Origin: Verrucomicrobiota bacterium
GTDB taxonomy: Bacteria; Verrucomicrobiota; Verrucomicrobiia; Verrucomicrobiales; Verrucomicrobiaceae
NCBI GenBank assembly: GCA_025360015.1
Contig: JANYCZ010000070.1
Span: forward strand, 1-64,000
DNA: 64,000 bases
Direction: 5' to 3'
Part shown: piece by piece, positions 48,354 through 58,400 of the stretch
Layout of the letters: the number at the start of each line of letters is the position of its first letter
Position numbering within the stretch: the first letter of the stretch is position 1
Translations under genes and position numbers: made by a program
The notes under the pieces: generated by a model
The model's database searches: none
Told to the model about the DNA's origin: nothing
What the model saw: only the letters and a program-made list of their open reading frames with translations

Positions 48354-49802
48354 TTACGCGATCAACTCCTTGATGACCTTCCGGTGCTCCACGCCGGTGA
48401 GTTTTTGGTCGAGGCCTTGGAACTTGTAGGTGAAGCGTTCGTGGTTGTAGCCTAGGAGCTTCAGGACGGTGGCGTGGAAGTCGCTGATGTGGAGCGGGTC
48501 TTTGACGATGTTGTAGCTGAAGTCGTCGGTCTCACCGTAGATGGTGCCGCCTTTGGCACCGCCGCCGGCCATCCACATGGTGAAGCAGCGGGGGTGGTGG
48601 TCGCGGCCGTAGTTTTCTTTGGTGAGGCCGCCCTGGCTGTAGATGGTGCGGCCGAATTCGCCGCCCCAGATGATGAGGGTGTCGTCAAACATGCCGCGCT
48701 GCTTGAGGTCTTCAATGAGGGCGTGGCAGGGCTGGTCAACGTCCTTGCACTGGCTAGGCATGCGGCCACCGACGTTGCTGTGATGGTCCCAGTTGTTGAG
48801 GTAGATCTGGGTGAAGCGTACGCCGCGCTCGGCGAGGCGGCGGGCCATGAGCACGCTGTTGGCAAACGTGCCGGGCTTCCTGGCTTCATCGCCGTACATT
48901 TTGAAGATGTGTTCGGGCTCGCTGTTGATGTCGGTGAGTTCGGGCACGCTGGCCTGCATGCGGAAGGCCATTTCGTACTGCTGGATGCGCGTGTGTGTTT
49001 CGGGATCGCCGACCTGCTTGTAGTTGATTTCGTTGAGGGCGTTGAGGCCTTCGATGGTGCGCTTGCGCACGCTGTCGGGCACGCCGGGAGGGTTGTTGAT
49101 GAAGAGGATGGGGTCGCCCTTGCTGCGGAAGGAAACACCGGCGTGCTCGCCGGGAAGATAGCCGCTGGACCAGAGGCGTGAGGAGATGGCCTGCTCTTGC
49201 TCGCGGTTCGTCGGCGTGGCGATGAGGACGACGAAGGTGGGCAGATTGGAGTTCATGGAGCCGAGGCCATAGGAGGCCCAGGAGCCGAGGCAGGGACGGC
49301 CGGTGATCTGATTGCCGGTCTGCATGGCGCAGATGGCGGGCTCGTGATTGATGGCCTCCGTGTGGAGCGAGCGCATCCAGCAGATGTCGTCGGCGTTCTT
49401 GCTGAGGAAGGGCAGGAGATCGGAGTTCATCCACATGCCGCACTGGCCGTTCTGGGCGAAATTGAACTTCGAGGGCGCGATGGGAAAGCGCGCCTGACCG
49501 CTGGTCATGGTGGTAAGGCGCTGGCCGTTGCGGATGCTCGGCGGCAGGTCTTTGTCAAAGTGGGCCTGCATGCCGGGCTTGTAATCGAAGAGGTCCATCT
49601 GCGATGGGCCGCCGACCATGTGGAGGTAGATCACGCGCTTCGCTTTTGGAGCGAAGTGAGGGCCCATGGCGAGGTCGTTCGAGGCATTGGCGAATGAGTC
49701 GCCGAGGAGAGATGCGAGGGCGGCACCGCCGAGGACGTTTTTACCGCGCGAGAAAAGCTGGCGGCGGGTTTGAAAGGTGTCCCATTCGTTTAAGATGCTC
49801 AT
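48354..49802 (-). CDS. DUF1501 (sulfatase-like) secreted protein
   Basis: About 482 aa from the ATG at 49802 (MSILNEWDTFQTRRQLFSRG). The N-terminus carries a Tat-type signal (TRRQLF, then NVLGGAALASLLG). The body is DUF1501: IYLHMVGGPSQMDLFDYKPG, MRSLHTEAINHEPA, IIWGGEFGRTIY and DHHPRCFTMWMAGGG, an alkaline-phosphatase-superfamily fold. These proteins almost always pair with DUF1549/DUF1553 cytochromes in Planctomycetes and Verrucomicrobia, as here, in a periplasmic polymer-degradation system. Substrate unknown. Last gene of a leftward operon. Confidence 0.93.
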   Translation of the reverse strand: MSILNEWDTFQTRRQLFSRGKNVLGGAALASLLGDSFANASNDLAMGPHFAPKAKRVIYLHMVGGPSQMDLFDYKPGMQAHFDKDLPPSIRNGQRLTTMTSGQARFPIAPSKFNFAQNGQCGMWMNSDLLPFLSKNADDICWMRSLHTEAINHEPAICAMQTGNQITGRPCLGSWASYGLGSMNSNLPTFVVLIATPTNREQEQAISSRLWSSGYLPGEHAGVSFRSKGDPILFINNPPGVPDSVRKRTIEGLNALNEINYKQVGDPETHTRIQQYEMAFRMQASVPELTDINSEPEHIFKMYGDEARKPGTFANSVLMARRLAERGVRFTQIYLNNWDHHSNVGGRMPSQCKDVDQPCHALIEDLKQRGMFDDTLIIWGGEFGRTIYSQGGLTKENYGRDHHPRCFTMWMAGGGAKGGTIYGETDDFSYNIVKDPLHISDFHATVLKLLGYNHERFTYKFQGLDQKLTGVEHRKVIKELIA

Positions 49803-49837
49803 AGAAATTTCAGGTTTAAAGTTGGAAGGCTTCGCGT

Positions 49838-50641
49838 TCAGCGAAGTTTGGTGGATTTGAGATGGGCGTCCAGCCAGGTGGTGTCTTCGGGGGAGAGCGC
49901 GGGCTCGGGATCGCGGGTATACTTGGTGGACTTGTCGAAGGCGCAGTTGGCGTGGCACTGCTCGGCGAGTTCTTGGAGATTGAGCCAGATGTCGTGGTCA
50001 TCGGGGCGGAGCGGGACGCGAATGGCTGGAAGAACGTGCGAGTAGGTAATGGGATAGATTTCGCGGTCGAGCGGGATTTCTGCGCGAAAGACATTCGCGG
50101 AATGCGCGGGCATGCGGCCGTCTGACAGCCGGATGGATTCCGCCATCTCCTCACTCTCAAACTGCTCCAGAGCGAGCCCCCACTTTCGGACCAAATCCAC
50201 CTCCACGAGATTGACGCCCAGATTGATGATGTGCTGGCGCTTTTGCAGGTAAGTGAGAGCGCCGCCGGAATGTTTGTTGGTGGGACTGAGCAACTCGATG
50301 GCCGTCACGAGATCGCCGGTTTTTTCACGGATCGCAAGATGCCGGGGCTTGGGCGAGGTGATGCTGCGCGTCAGTGGCGGTGAGAAGTTCGGTGGTGCGG
50401 ATGAGAGCAGCGTGTCCTCCCACACTTTCCAGTCCGAGGCGTCGGGTCGTGAGCGCTTGTCGTCTTCCGGGAGCTGCGCAGAAATAGAGACTCCCTGTTC
50501 GATCAGGATCAAGAGGTCGGCGGGAAGTTGCCGAGTCAGTTGATTGCGCGCATACACGATCATGGAGGGATGCACCTGAAACCACTGCTCCTCGAAGTAG
50601 GGGTTCAGTCCCGGAAAGGGATATGTCGCATCAGAGGGCAC
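49838..50641 (-). CDS. DUF4058 family protein
   Basis: 267 aa, no signal. The N-terminus YPFPGLNPYFEE and the central ETGDLV-like strand (REKTGDLVTAIELLSPTNK) are the DUF4058 signature, with the conserved E-LLSP-NK motif reminiscent of PD-(D/E)XK folds. Function unproven. It is embedded between the DUF1549 cytochrome (33-bp gap) and the DUF1501 gene (35-bp gap) on the same strand, so it is probably co-transcribed although the usual operon lacks it. Confidence 0.85.
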   Translation of the reverse strand: MPSDATYPFPGLNPYFEEQWFQVHPSMIVYARNQLTRQLPADLLILIEQGVSISAQLPEDDKRSRPDASDWKVWEDTLLSSAPPNFSPPLTRSITSPKPRHLAIREKTGDLVTAIELLSPTNKHSGGALTYLQKRQHIINLGVNLVEVDLVRKWGLALEQFESEEMAESIRLSDGRMPAHSANVFRAEIPLDREIYPITYSHVLPAIRVPLRPDDHDIWLNLQELAEQCHANCAFDKSTKYTRDPEPALSPEDTTWLDAHLKSTKLR

Positions 50642-50674
50642 GGTGGGAATGAAAGGGAAGGTAAGGGGTCGAAT

Positions 50675-53600
50675 TTACTTATTGAGGACCTCATCCAAAT
50701 TCATGAGTTGATTGCAGAGCATGGTCCAGGCGGCGAACTCGGGCTTGGGGAGTTTTTCGTCGGCTTTGGATTCGCCGACTTTGAGGAGGGCTTCGGCGTC
50801 GGTGGGGTGGGTGGTGTAGAATTGGCGGAGGTCGGCGAGGCTGGTGGTGAGGATGGGAGTTTCCTGCGCCTTCAGCGGTCGGCAGAGGAGGCGCTCGGCG
50901 ATGGTGGTGAACTTGGTGGTGTCGTCGCCTTGGACGTTTTCGAGGGTGTGCTGGGCGAGGTTGCGGGCGGCTTCGATGAACTGAGGATCGTTCATGGTGA
51001 CGAGGGCCTGCAAGGGCGTGTTGGTGCGGTCGCGGCGGACGCAGCTCACTTCGCGGGGAGGGGCGTTGAAGACCTCCATGTTGGGGGAGGGGGCGGTGCG
51101 TTTCCAGAAGTTGTAGATGGTGCGGCGGTAGAGATTTTCGCCGTTGTCCTGCTTGTACTTTTCGGTGCCCATGCCGACGACTTCCCAGACGTTTTCGGGC
51201 TGGTAGGGCATGGTGCCGGGGCCGCCCATTTTAGGGGAGAGGGAACTGCTGACGGCGAGGGCGTAGTCGCGGATCATTTCGGCATCCATGCGGAAGCGTG
51301 GGCCGCGGGAGAGGAGGGAATCATCACGATCTTTTTCGATCTTCTCGGGGGTGAGGATGGCGGCCTGGCGATAGGCGGCGGAGGTGACGAAGAGCTTGAA
51401 GAGGCGCTTCACGTCCCAGCCGCTGGCGCGGAATTCCACAGCGAGCCAGTCGAGGAGTTCGGGGTGCGAGGGCGGGCTGCCCATGATGCCGAAGTCTTCG
51501 CTGGTCTTGACCAGACCCGCACCGAAGATCTCCTGCCAGAAGCGATTGACCGTGACGCGCGCGGTGAGGGAGTTCTCGGGACTGACGAGCCACTTGGCGA
51601 GGCCCATGCGGTTCTTGGGAGCATCGGCAGAAAGCTTGCCGAGGGCCACGGGCACTGCGGCGTCCACGGCATCGCCGACTTTGTCATACTGGCCGCGCAT
51701 GAGGACGTTGGCCATGGGCTTGGCATCCATGCGTTCTTCCTGAATGTGAGTGAGGGGGCTGCGGACCTTGATGGCCTCCTGTTCGGCGGTGAGCTTGGTG
51801 GTGCTGGCGAGTGCAGTCTGATAGGGCGTGTCTCGCGTGACGAGGTAGTGCTCAAAGAGCGCCTCCTGCTGTTTGGGGCCTTGTTTCTTCGCGGCGAGCA
51901 TGGTGCGCAGAGGGCCGACTTTGGAAAGCGTCAGCACTTCCGCTGCGGTGAGCTGGCGGTCGTAGATGCGCAGGTCCTGCACGCCACCGTCCATGAAGTA
52001 GGAGCCGTCGCTGCGCTGGCCGATGCGGGTGGGCGTGGTAGTCTTGATGCTGCCTTTGAGGGCGTTGGTATCGGGCTTGATCGGAGCTTCCACGCCATCC
52101 ACAAAGATGCGCACGCTGCCGGCCTTGCCTTTGCCGTCGTAGGTGACGAACACATGCTGCCAGATGCCGGGGCGCAGGGCGGGCTTGGCGGTGGAGACTT
52201 TGATGGCGTCATCCGGCCATTTGCTGACGATGTGCACGGAGAGCTTGTTGTCGCTCTGAAAGAGGTCCCAGCCGCGGAAGGCGTTCTTTTCATCCATGCG
52301 GCTGATGATGCCGCCGGCGATGCCGGTCACACGGCCTGCACGAATCCAGGCACCGTAGCTGAAGGCGTGATCTTTTTCGTAGTCACCCACGTCGCCGATC
52401 TCAAAGGTGCTGCCGGGTTTCATCACGGGCGCGGGGCCGAGTTTGCCATCGGGTTTCCAGAGGACTTCACCCACGGCCTTGAAGGTCTTGTTGCTGCCAC
52501 AGTCGCCAGACACTTCATTGCCGCTGCCTTCATTGAGCGGGATGTGCGCGGTCATGCCCTTGGTGGGAACATCTTTGTCCAGGTCTTCGGGCTTGGCGCT
52601 GGTGAGCCAGAGATCGAACAGTGGCCTCGCGGTTTTGCGTGAAGCGTCCTGCTTGGTTTTCGCGGCGGCGATTTCGGGGGGCAGGGCGTTCCAGCGTGGG
52701 CGGTCTTTGTCCGTGGGCAGCACGAGGATAGGGCCGAGGCCGTCCTTCACATTGCCGTCCTTGGGCTTCTGCGTGGTGTTGCGGAAGAAGGCGGCGAGAG
52801 AGTAGTAGTCGCGCTGAGAGATGGGGTCAAATTTGTGATCGTGGCACTGACAGCAGTTCGTGGTGAGGCCCATGTACACCCAGCCGAGGGTCTGCACGCG
52901 GTCGCTGGCGTAGTTCGCCAGATTTTCGTCGTCGATGGTGCCGCCTTCGTTGGTGGTGATATTGCAGCGCTGGAAGCCGGTGGCGATGAGCTGGTCGTCC
53001 GTGGGCTTGGGCAGCAGGTCACCGGCGATCTGCTCGACGGTGAACTGATCGAAGGGCTCGTTGCGATTGAAGGATTTGACGACCCAGTCGCGGTAGGGCC
53101 AGATCTCGCGCTCTTTGTCAAAGTGCAGGCCGTGGGTGTCGGCGTAGCGTGCGGCATCCAGCCAGTAGCGTGCGCGGTGCTCGCCATAGGCGGGGGATTT
53201 GAGGAGTTCATCGACGAGCGCTGAATAGGCGGCGTCGGAGATGGAGGTGCGGTCCTTGGGCGCGTAGCGGGCGACGAGCTCTGGCGAAGGTGGCAGGCCG
53301 GTGAGATCGAGCGTGACACGGCGAATCAGCGCATGGGCGTCTGCCTGTGCATTGGGCTTGAGGCCGGCGGCTTCGAGCTTGGCAAGGATGAAGCGATCCA
53401 CGGGGGTCTTGACCCAGGCGCTGTCTTTGACCGGTGGCTCTGCGGCGCGCTGTGGCTGGATGAGGGACCAATGGGGCTGCCAGGGTGCGCCTTGAGCGAT
53501 CCATTCTTTGACGAGGGCGATCTGCGCGGGCTTCAGCGACTTGTGCGAATCAGGCGGGGGCATGAGCTCGTCGGCATCTTTGGAGATGAGGCGCTGGAAG

Positions 53601-53839
53601 AGGTTGCTGACCTCCGGCTTGCTCTTGATGACGGTGGGCTGCTCGCCGTCCTTGGCGGTGAAAAAGCCCGCCTCGGTGTCCAGCCGCAGTCCGGCCTTGC
53701 GGGTGCCGGGATCGGGGCCGTGGCAGTGGAAGCAGGACTCTGCGAGGATGGGGCGGATGTCCTGGTTAAATCCAATGGGCTGCGCCGCCACTGCCGAGGA
53801 GGCGAGAAGCGTGAGGAGCAGTGTAAGGTCGATGCGCAT
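50675..53839 (-). CDS. Secreted PSCyt1/DUF1549/LamG/DUF1553 cytochrome protein
   Basis: 1054 aa from the ATG at 53839 (MRIDLTLLLTLLASSAVAA, signal peptide). A PSCyt1 haem site CFHCHGPDPGTRKAGLRLD is followed by DUF1549 (PVDRFILAKLEAAGL, LDLTGLPPSPE, DTHGLHFDKERE), a LamG/concanavalin-like insertion (about residues 460-670) and DUF1553 (LTARVTVNRFWQEIFG, LDWLAVEFRASGW, RRDRTNTPLQALVTMNDP). It is paired with DUF1501 as usual. Thought to be a periplasmic electron-transfer component acting on polysaccharides; not experimentally defined. First gene of the operon. Confidence 0.93.
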   Translation of the reverse strand: MRIDLTLLLTLLASSAVAAQPIGFNQDIRPILAESCFHCHGPDPGTRKAGLRLDTEAGFFTAKDGEQPTVIKSKPEVSNLFQRLISKDADELMPPPDSHKSLKPAQIALVKEWIAQGAPWQPHWSLIQPQRAAEPPVKDSAWVKTPVDRFILAKLEAAGLKPNAQADAHALIRRVTLDLTGLPPSPELVARYAPKDRTSISDAAYSALVDELLKSPAYGEHRARYWLDAARYADTHGLHFDKEREIWPYRDWVVKSFNRNEPFDQFTVEQIAGDLLPKPTDDQLIATGFQRCNITTNEGGTIDDENLANYASDRVQTLGWVYMGLTTNCCQCHDHKFDPISQRDYYSLAAFFRNTTQKPKDGNVKDGLGPILVLPTDKDRPRWNALPPEIAAAKTKQDASRKTARPLFDLWLTSAKPEDLDKDVPTKGMTAHIPLNEGSGNEVSGDCGSNKTFKAVGEVLWKPDGKLGPAPVMKPGSTFEIGDVGDYEKDHAFSYGAWIRAGRVTGIAGGIISRMDEKNAFRGWDLFQSDNKLSVHIVSKWPDDAIKVSTAKPALRPGIWQHVFVTYDGKGKAGSVRIFVDGVEAPIKPDTNALKGSIKTTTPTRIGQRSDGSYFMDGGVQDLRIYDRQLTAAEVLTLSKVGPLRTMLAAKKQGPKQQEALFEHYLVTRDTPYQTALASTTKLTAEQEAIKVRSPLTHIQEERMDAKPMANVLMRGQYDKVGDAVDAAVPVALGKLSADAPKNRMGLAKWLVSPENSLTARVTVNRFWQEIFGAGLVKTSEDFGIMGSPPSHPELLDWLAVEFRASGWDVKRLFKLFVTSAAYRQAAILTPEKIEKDRDDSLLSRGPRFRMDAEMIRDYALAVSSSLSPKMGGPGTMPYQPENVWEVVGMGTEKYKQDNGENLYRRTIYNFWKRTAPSPNMEVFNAPPREVSCVRRDRTNTPLQALVTMNDPQFIEAARNLAQHTLENVQGDDTTKFTTIAERLLCRPLKAQETPILTTSLADLRQFYTTHPTDAEALLKVGESKADEKLPKPEFAAWTMLCNQLMNLDEVLNK

Positions 53840-54058
53840 GCGGTTTTGCGGGTTGTATGAAAATGTTGCTGACTGGTATGAAAGTGTTACGGCGGGTGCC
53901 GTTGGAATATTGCGAAAGGGAGGCTGAGGCGGGGGCTGTTTCGAGGCTTTAAGCTGCGACAATTCACCGGTGTGTTCGATTCGTCATGTGGCGAGAATTC
54001 GTTACGGCTGCGTGCACCGGTCTTTCGGGCTGAGCTTTGGCGGAGCAGGCGGGCTGGG

Positions 54059-54460
54059 TCAGACCATTGCGCTGCGCAGTGCGAGGCGCTCGGATTCGGG
54101 GAGGCTGCTGGCGGTGATGGCGTGCCAGGCGGCATTGATGTCGATGCGGCTCCAGATGGCGGCGAGGCAGTTGCCGAGGCTGAGGCGCTCCTTTGGAGTT
54201 TTTACGTGGGTGAGAAGCAGGAGCGCGAGATCGGGACGATGATGCTTGATGATGAGAAAGAGGTCCTTCAACTCCGCGTCATTGAACGAGCGGACGACCT
54301 TTAAGTCGCCGATCAAGGCATCGAGCTGAGGAAGATCGCGCATGTGGCCACGGTGGAGGCTGGCGGCGATGCGCTGGAGCCGCTCACGGCGCTGGGGCAG
54401 GGAATGGAGGACGTGCTGCATGCCTGAGAATACGCCATGAGCTGCAATGCCGTCTTGCAT
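54059..54460 (-). CDS. Hypothetical protein, 133 aa or shorter
   Basis: The frame encodes a helical, basic protein with LDALIGDLKVVRSFNDAELKDLF and AIWSRIDINAAWHAITASSLPESER. The last part resembles the tandem W-x-x-D-P helical repeats of larger verrucomicrobial proteins, so this may be a fragment. A start at 54418 (MQHVLH) is equally plausible. It is divergent from the second PAS-AraC gene. No family recognised. Confidence 0.4.
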   Translation of the reverse strand: MQDGIAAHGVFSGMQHVLHSLPQRRERLQRIAASLHRGHMRDLPQLDALIGDLKVVRSFNDAELKDLFLIIKHHRPDLALLLLTHVKTPKERLSLGNCLAAIWSRIDINAAWHAITASSLPESERLALRSAMV

Positions 54461-54493
54461 GGGCAGGGCTTGCTTGTGTAAAATACGCGCATT

Positions 54494-55246
54494 ATGGCGG
54501 CTATTTCACCAGAGGCATTTTTACGCAGGGTAACCGGTGCGGAGCTGGTGCGGCTGTTTGACCTGCTGCCGGACATGTCGTTTTTCATCAAGGACAGGAA
54601 GGGGCGCTTCATGGCGGTGAACCGGCGCGGCTGTGACTACTGCGGCGTGAAGCATGAGAAGGACGCCATCGGCAAGACGGACGCGGACTTCTTTCCGCGC
54701 AGTCGTGCCGCTGAGTACCATGCGGATGATGAAACGGTGATGCGCACCGGCACGCCCATCGTGAACCGGCTGGAAAGCGCGCCGGAGGCGGAGGGCTCGC
54801 CGCGACTGGTGATGTCCAGCAAGATCCCGCTGCGCGATGCGGAGGGAAACATCATCGGCATCGCGGGATTCTCCCGCCAGGTGGAGCAGGTGCGCAGCCG
54901 GAGTTCGGGAGAGGCGCGGTTTGCGAAGGTGATCGAGCAGATGCATGAGCATCCGGATGCCGCGCTGAGCAGCGCGGCCATGGCGCGCCTGTGCGGACTT
55001 TCGCAGAGCCAGTTTGACCGCAGCTTCAGGAGAGTGTTTGGCTCGTCGGCGCGGCAGTATCTATTGCGGGTGCGGGTGGAGGCGGCGTGTAGGAGACTGG
55101 CGGAGACGGAGGAAACCGTGGCCGCTCTGGCAGTTGAGCTGGGGTTTTATGACCACGCGCATTTCACGCAGTGCTTCCGGCGGATCATGGGGGTGACGCC
55201 GGCGGAGTATCGGGAGGAGAGGGTGCCGAAGGGGACGAAGAGGTGA
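54494..55246 (+). CDS. PAS-AraC transcriptional regulator (paralog)
   Basis: 250 aa with the same architecture as the regulator at 47631: PAS (LFDLLPDMSFFIKDRKGRFMAVN ... GIAGFSRQ) then AraC HTH (AAMARLCGLSQSQFDRSFRRVF and TVAALAVELGFYDHAHFTQCF). It may control the DUF1549/DUF4058/DUF1501 operon on its left. It ends about 230 bp before cas9 with no evident link to the CRISPR locus. Confidence 0.9.
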   Translation: MAAISPEAFLRRVTGAELVRLFDLLPDMSFFIKDRKGRFMAVNRRGCDYCGVKHEKDAIGKTDADFFPRSRAAEYHADDETVMRTGTPIVNRLESAPEAEGSPRLVMSSKIPLRDAEGNIIGIAGFSRQVEQVRSRSSGEARFAKVIEQMHEHPDAALSSAAMARLCGLSQSQFDRSFRRVFGSSARQYLLRVRVEAACRRLAETEETVAALAVELGFYDHAHFTQCFRRIMGVTPAEYREERVPKGTKR

Positions 55247-55254
55247 GGGGAGCC

Positions 55255-55294
55255 GTTGACGGTTGTTGACGATGGTTGACGGTTGTTGACAGTG
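55255..55294. repeat. Two tandem 20-bp units with four TTGAC words
   Basis: Units at 55255-55274 and 55275-55294 share their first 16 bases (GTTGACGGTTGTTGAC). TTGAC occurs four times at 55256, 55266, 55276 and 55286, exactly 10 bp apart, one helical turn. The array lies just after the AraC stop and ~180 bp upstream of cas9. It could be an operator or a source of -35 hexamers. Confidence 0.6.
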
Positions 55295-55436
55295 GTTTTT
55301 GAAAAGTACTGAGCCGGAGGTATGGCCGCAAAGGGACGCAAAAAATGAGGGCAGAAATGGCCAAGGATTCACCACAGAGGGCACGGAGGAATGAACAAGA
55401 GGAAAGGGGCAGGTTTGGATTTAGGCATTCTACCGG

Positions 55437-55464
55437 CTTGTGATTTGCCTATCATCCCTATAAT
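55437..55464 (+). promoter_or_regulatory. Predicted cas9 promoter
   Basis: A perfect -10 hexamer TATAAT at 55459-55464 with a weak -35 (CTTGTG, 55437-55442) at 16-bp spacing. Expected transcription start is near 55471, only about 6 bp before the cas9 ATG at 55477. No Shine-Dalgarno is present in that space, so the cas9 message would be nearly leaderless. Confidence 0.5.
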
Positions 55465-55476
55465 CTGTGCTTTCAT

Positions 55477-58400
55477 ATGAGTACGATCTGGGCATTCGAC
55501 TTGGGCAAGGGGAGCATTGGGGAAGCGGTTTGGAATGTGGGCGAAAGACGTTTCGACCACGTTGCCTCACTGCTCATACCAGCAGAGTTTGCCTCCACCA
55601 AGGAGGCTGCCAGCCGTCGCCGCATGATGCGTACCCGGCAGGCTCACAAGGCTCGTGAAGCCTGGCTGGATGAAGTCTGGAAGGCTGCGGGCCAGGAACC
55701 TCTCGAGGGCCGTCGTGTGGGGAAGGTGGATGGAAAGTGGAAGCTCATTCATGAAGGTGATGAAAGACTGGAGCGCGAGTTCCCGGCTAAGGGAGATGAC
55801 ACCTGCTACACCTCCTGCCTGCTGCGGATCAAACTTCTGCGCGGGGAGAAACTGGAGCTGTGGCAGATTTATAAGGCGCTGCATTCGGCGATTCAAAAGC
55901 GGGGGTATGATCCAGATATTGCATGGAAGACACGCGAGAACAGGCGCACACGCAAGGAGGACAAGGATGATGACGAGGCAGGCACGCTGAAGCGCATGCG
56001 TGACTTTGAAAAGGAGCTTGCTGTCATGTCGGCTGATTCTGAACACCATCTGCCGTGCTACTTCGACGCGTGGAAAATGGGGCTGTGGAATCCGAAACAG
56101 CCGGATGAGCTGAAAGACCGCATTGACCACCATGCGGAAAGCACGCGCAACCGCATCCTGCCGCGTCAGGTGGTCGAGCGTGAAATTCGACTGCTCATTG
56201 AGGCGGCGGGACAGCAGTTGCCTGCGCTTGCCGACAAGGCGTGGTATGTCCTCTATGGTCCTGCGGGTAAAGCCTACGCCTCGTATTACAAAGTGGAGAG
56301 GGAACAGTTCAAGCTGCGTGAAGGCGGGAACTCGGACTGGCAGGGAGTGCTGGGGCAGAAGATTCCGCGCTTTGATAATCGAATCATCGAAAAATGCACC
56401 CTCATGCCGCGCTTCAATGTGTGCAAGGTGCGCAGTGATGAACAACGGGCCGCAGGAGAGCGGGGCACGCTGCCGCAGGAGGTGACCTTTCTCATGAAGC
56501 TCAAAAACATGCGTGTGCAGCGTGGCACCACGCAGCAGACCGGGCTGACGGCGGAGGAGATTGGCCAGGTGTTCAATGCATTTTGCGACAAAGGCTGGAA
56601 GCTGACTGAAACTCAATGGGGGAAGTTTTGTGTGAGCATGGGTGCCGTTCCTGTGCCGCCAAGTTTGGAAGTGGCAGCGCCCAAAATGGCCGGGCGCAGC
56701 CGCTTCTGCCGTCCGGCTTTGGAAGTCTTGAAACGCCTCATTCTTTCGGGTCAGACACCGCAGGAATTCCACGCTGCTGAGGTCCAGCACCTGAACGGCA
56801 ATAGCGATCCACGCAAGGGGCTGGTCGCTGCCGATTTGAAATTCTTGCTCGACATGGGTGGCACTTGGGAAGGCATCCATGTGCCGAATCAAAAGCTGGA
56901 GGCGCTGGCTCAGCGCACGCAGGATTCTGCTGCCGCCATTCTGGAACTGGTCGGATCTCAAAATGATCCCATTGTCAGACATCGTCTGGGTGCGTTCTGG
57001 AAACGCCTGCAATGGATGGAAGAGCAGTTTGGTGCTCCGCAGGAGATCGCCATCGAATTTGTACGGGAGGATTTCATGGGAGAAAAGGCGCTGATCGAAT
57101 ATCGGAGGTTCCTCAAAGACCGGGAGAAGCAGCGACAGCAGGCACGTAGCGACGCGGAGGCGGCTGGGGCTACCGAGCGAAGCGGGGGATTGAAAATGGA
57201 ACTGCTACGCCTGCAAGGCGGCATTTGTCTCTACAAAGGTACACCTCTCGTCGAGACCGCACTCGATGACTATGAGATCGACCACATCGTGCCGCGCAGC
57301 CAAGGGGGGCCGGATGCAGCGGTGAATTACATTCTCACGACGAAAACGACCAACGACGAAAAGGGTAAACGCACTCCCTTCGAGTGGCTGTCTGACACCG
57401 AGGGCTGGGATGCTTATGTGGGCCGGGTTAAGAGCCGACAGACCGCATTGCGGAATAAAAAGGTCAGGCTGCTTCTGCTTCCTGAGGCGGCTGAACTGGC
57501 GGACAAATACACCGCGCTGGCCGAAACGGCCTGGATTGCCAAATTGGCCCAGACCTTGGCATGTCTGCATTTTGGATGGAAAAACGGCAACGATGAACAA
57601 GGAAAGAAACGTGTGACGGTTATTTCTGGCGGTCTCACTGCCCGCATCCGCCGCAAGTACAAGCTCAACAGCCTTCTAGCCGAAGAAGGCGTAAGTGAGG
57701 AGGAGTCCGAGAAGAAGAATCGTGACGATGACAGGCATCATGCGCTGGACGCCATGGTGCTGGCCTTTATTCCCGGCTGGGCGCAAAATGACAGTAAACA
57801 AAAATGGTTTCGTTTTCCCTCGCCGGTGGATGCCAATCCTCCCGGCTTCTTTGCCGCCCAACTTGCTATGGTCCAGCCAAGTAACGAGCATCTATCATCG
57901 CCAAGGCTGGAAGCCACAGCGTATGGTGAACGCGTGATCCATCACGCAACGTTTGCTGTGGGGCGTGAAAAGCTTGTCTCGCTGTTGCTCAAGGAGGTCA
58001 ACGGGAAGGAATCTCTCAAGCCGGTGGACAAGGCTGAGACGCATAGGATCGTTGAAAACGCCATTCGCAAAGAGGTGGAGGCATTTCTCGCATGCAGGCC
58101 TGCATTGACGATTGAAGAATGGAAAATCTGGTGCGCCGACTATCGTGTTGGCGATCATGGCCCCAAAGTCATCAAGGTTCTGATGACGAAGACCAAGGCC
58201 AATGCCACGGATGAGTACCGAGATATGTCCAAAGATGGCACCCGTCAGTTGCGGCGAGGAGAAATGCACCGAGGCTATTTTGTGTACTGGGCACCTGCGC
58301 CCACCAAAAAAGAACCGGATAAAAGGCGTGCAGTGGTAAAGCCTGTGTATGCCTTTCAGTCCGATGCAGTAGTTCAGCGTGAGCTGCGAAGTCAGGGCAT

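Noticed and set aside
50528..52642. Long open frame (704 codons) on the plus strand
   Set aside because: It lies antisense to the DUF1549/DUF1553 gene, is Gly/Ala/Asp/His-rich with no domain, and is explained by high GC at codon ends.
55255..55294. Second CRISPR array upstream of cas9
   Set aside because: The units are directly adjacent with no spacers and only 20 bp long.
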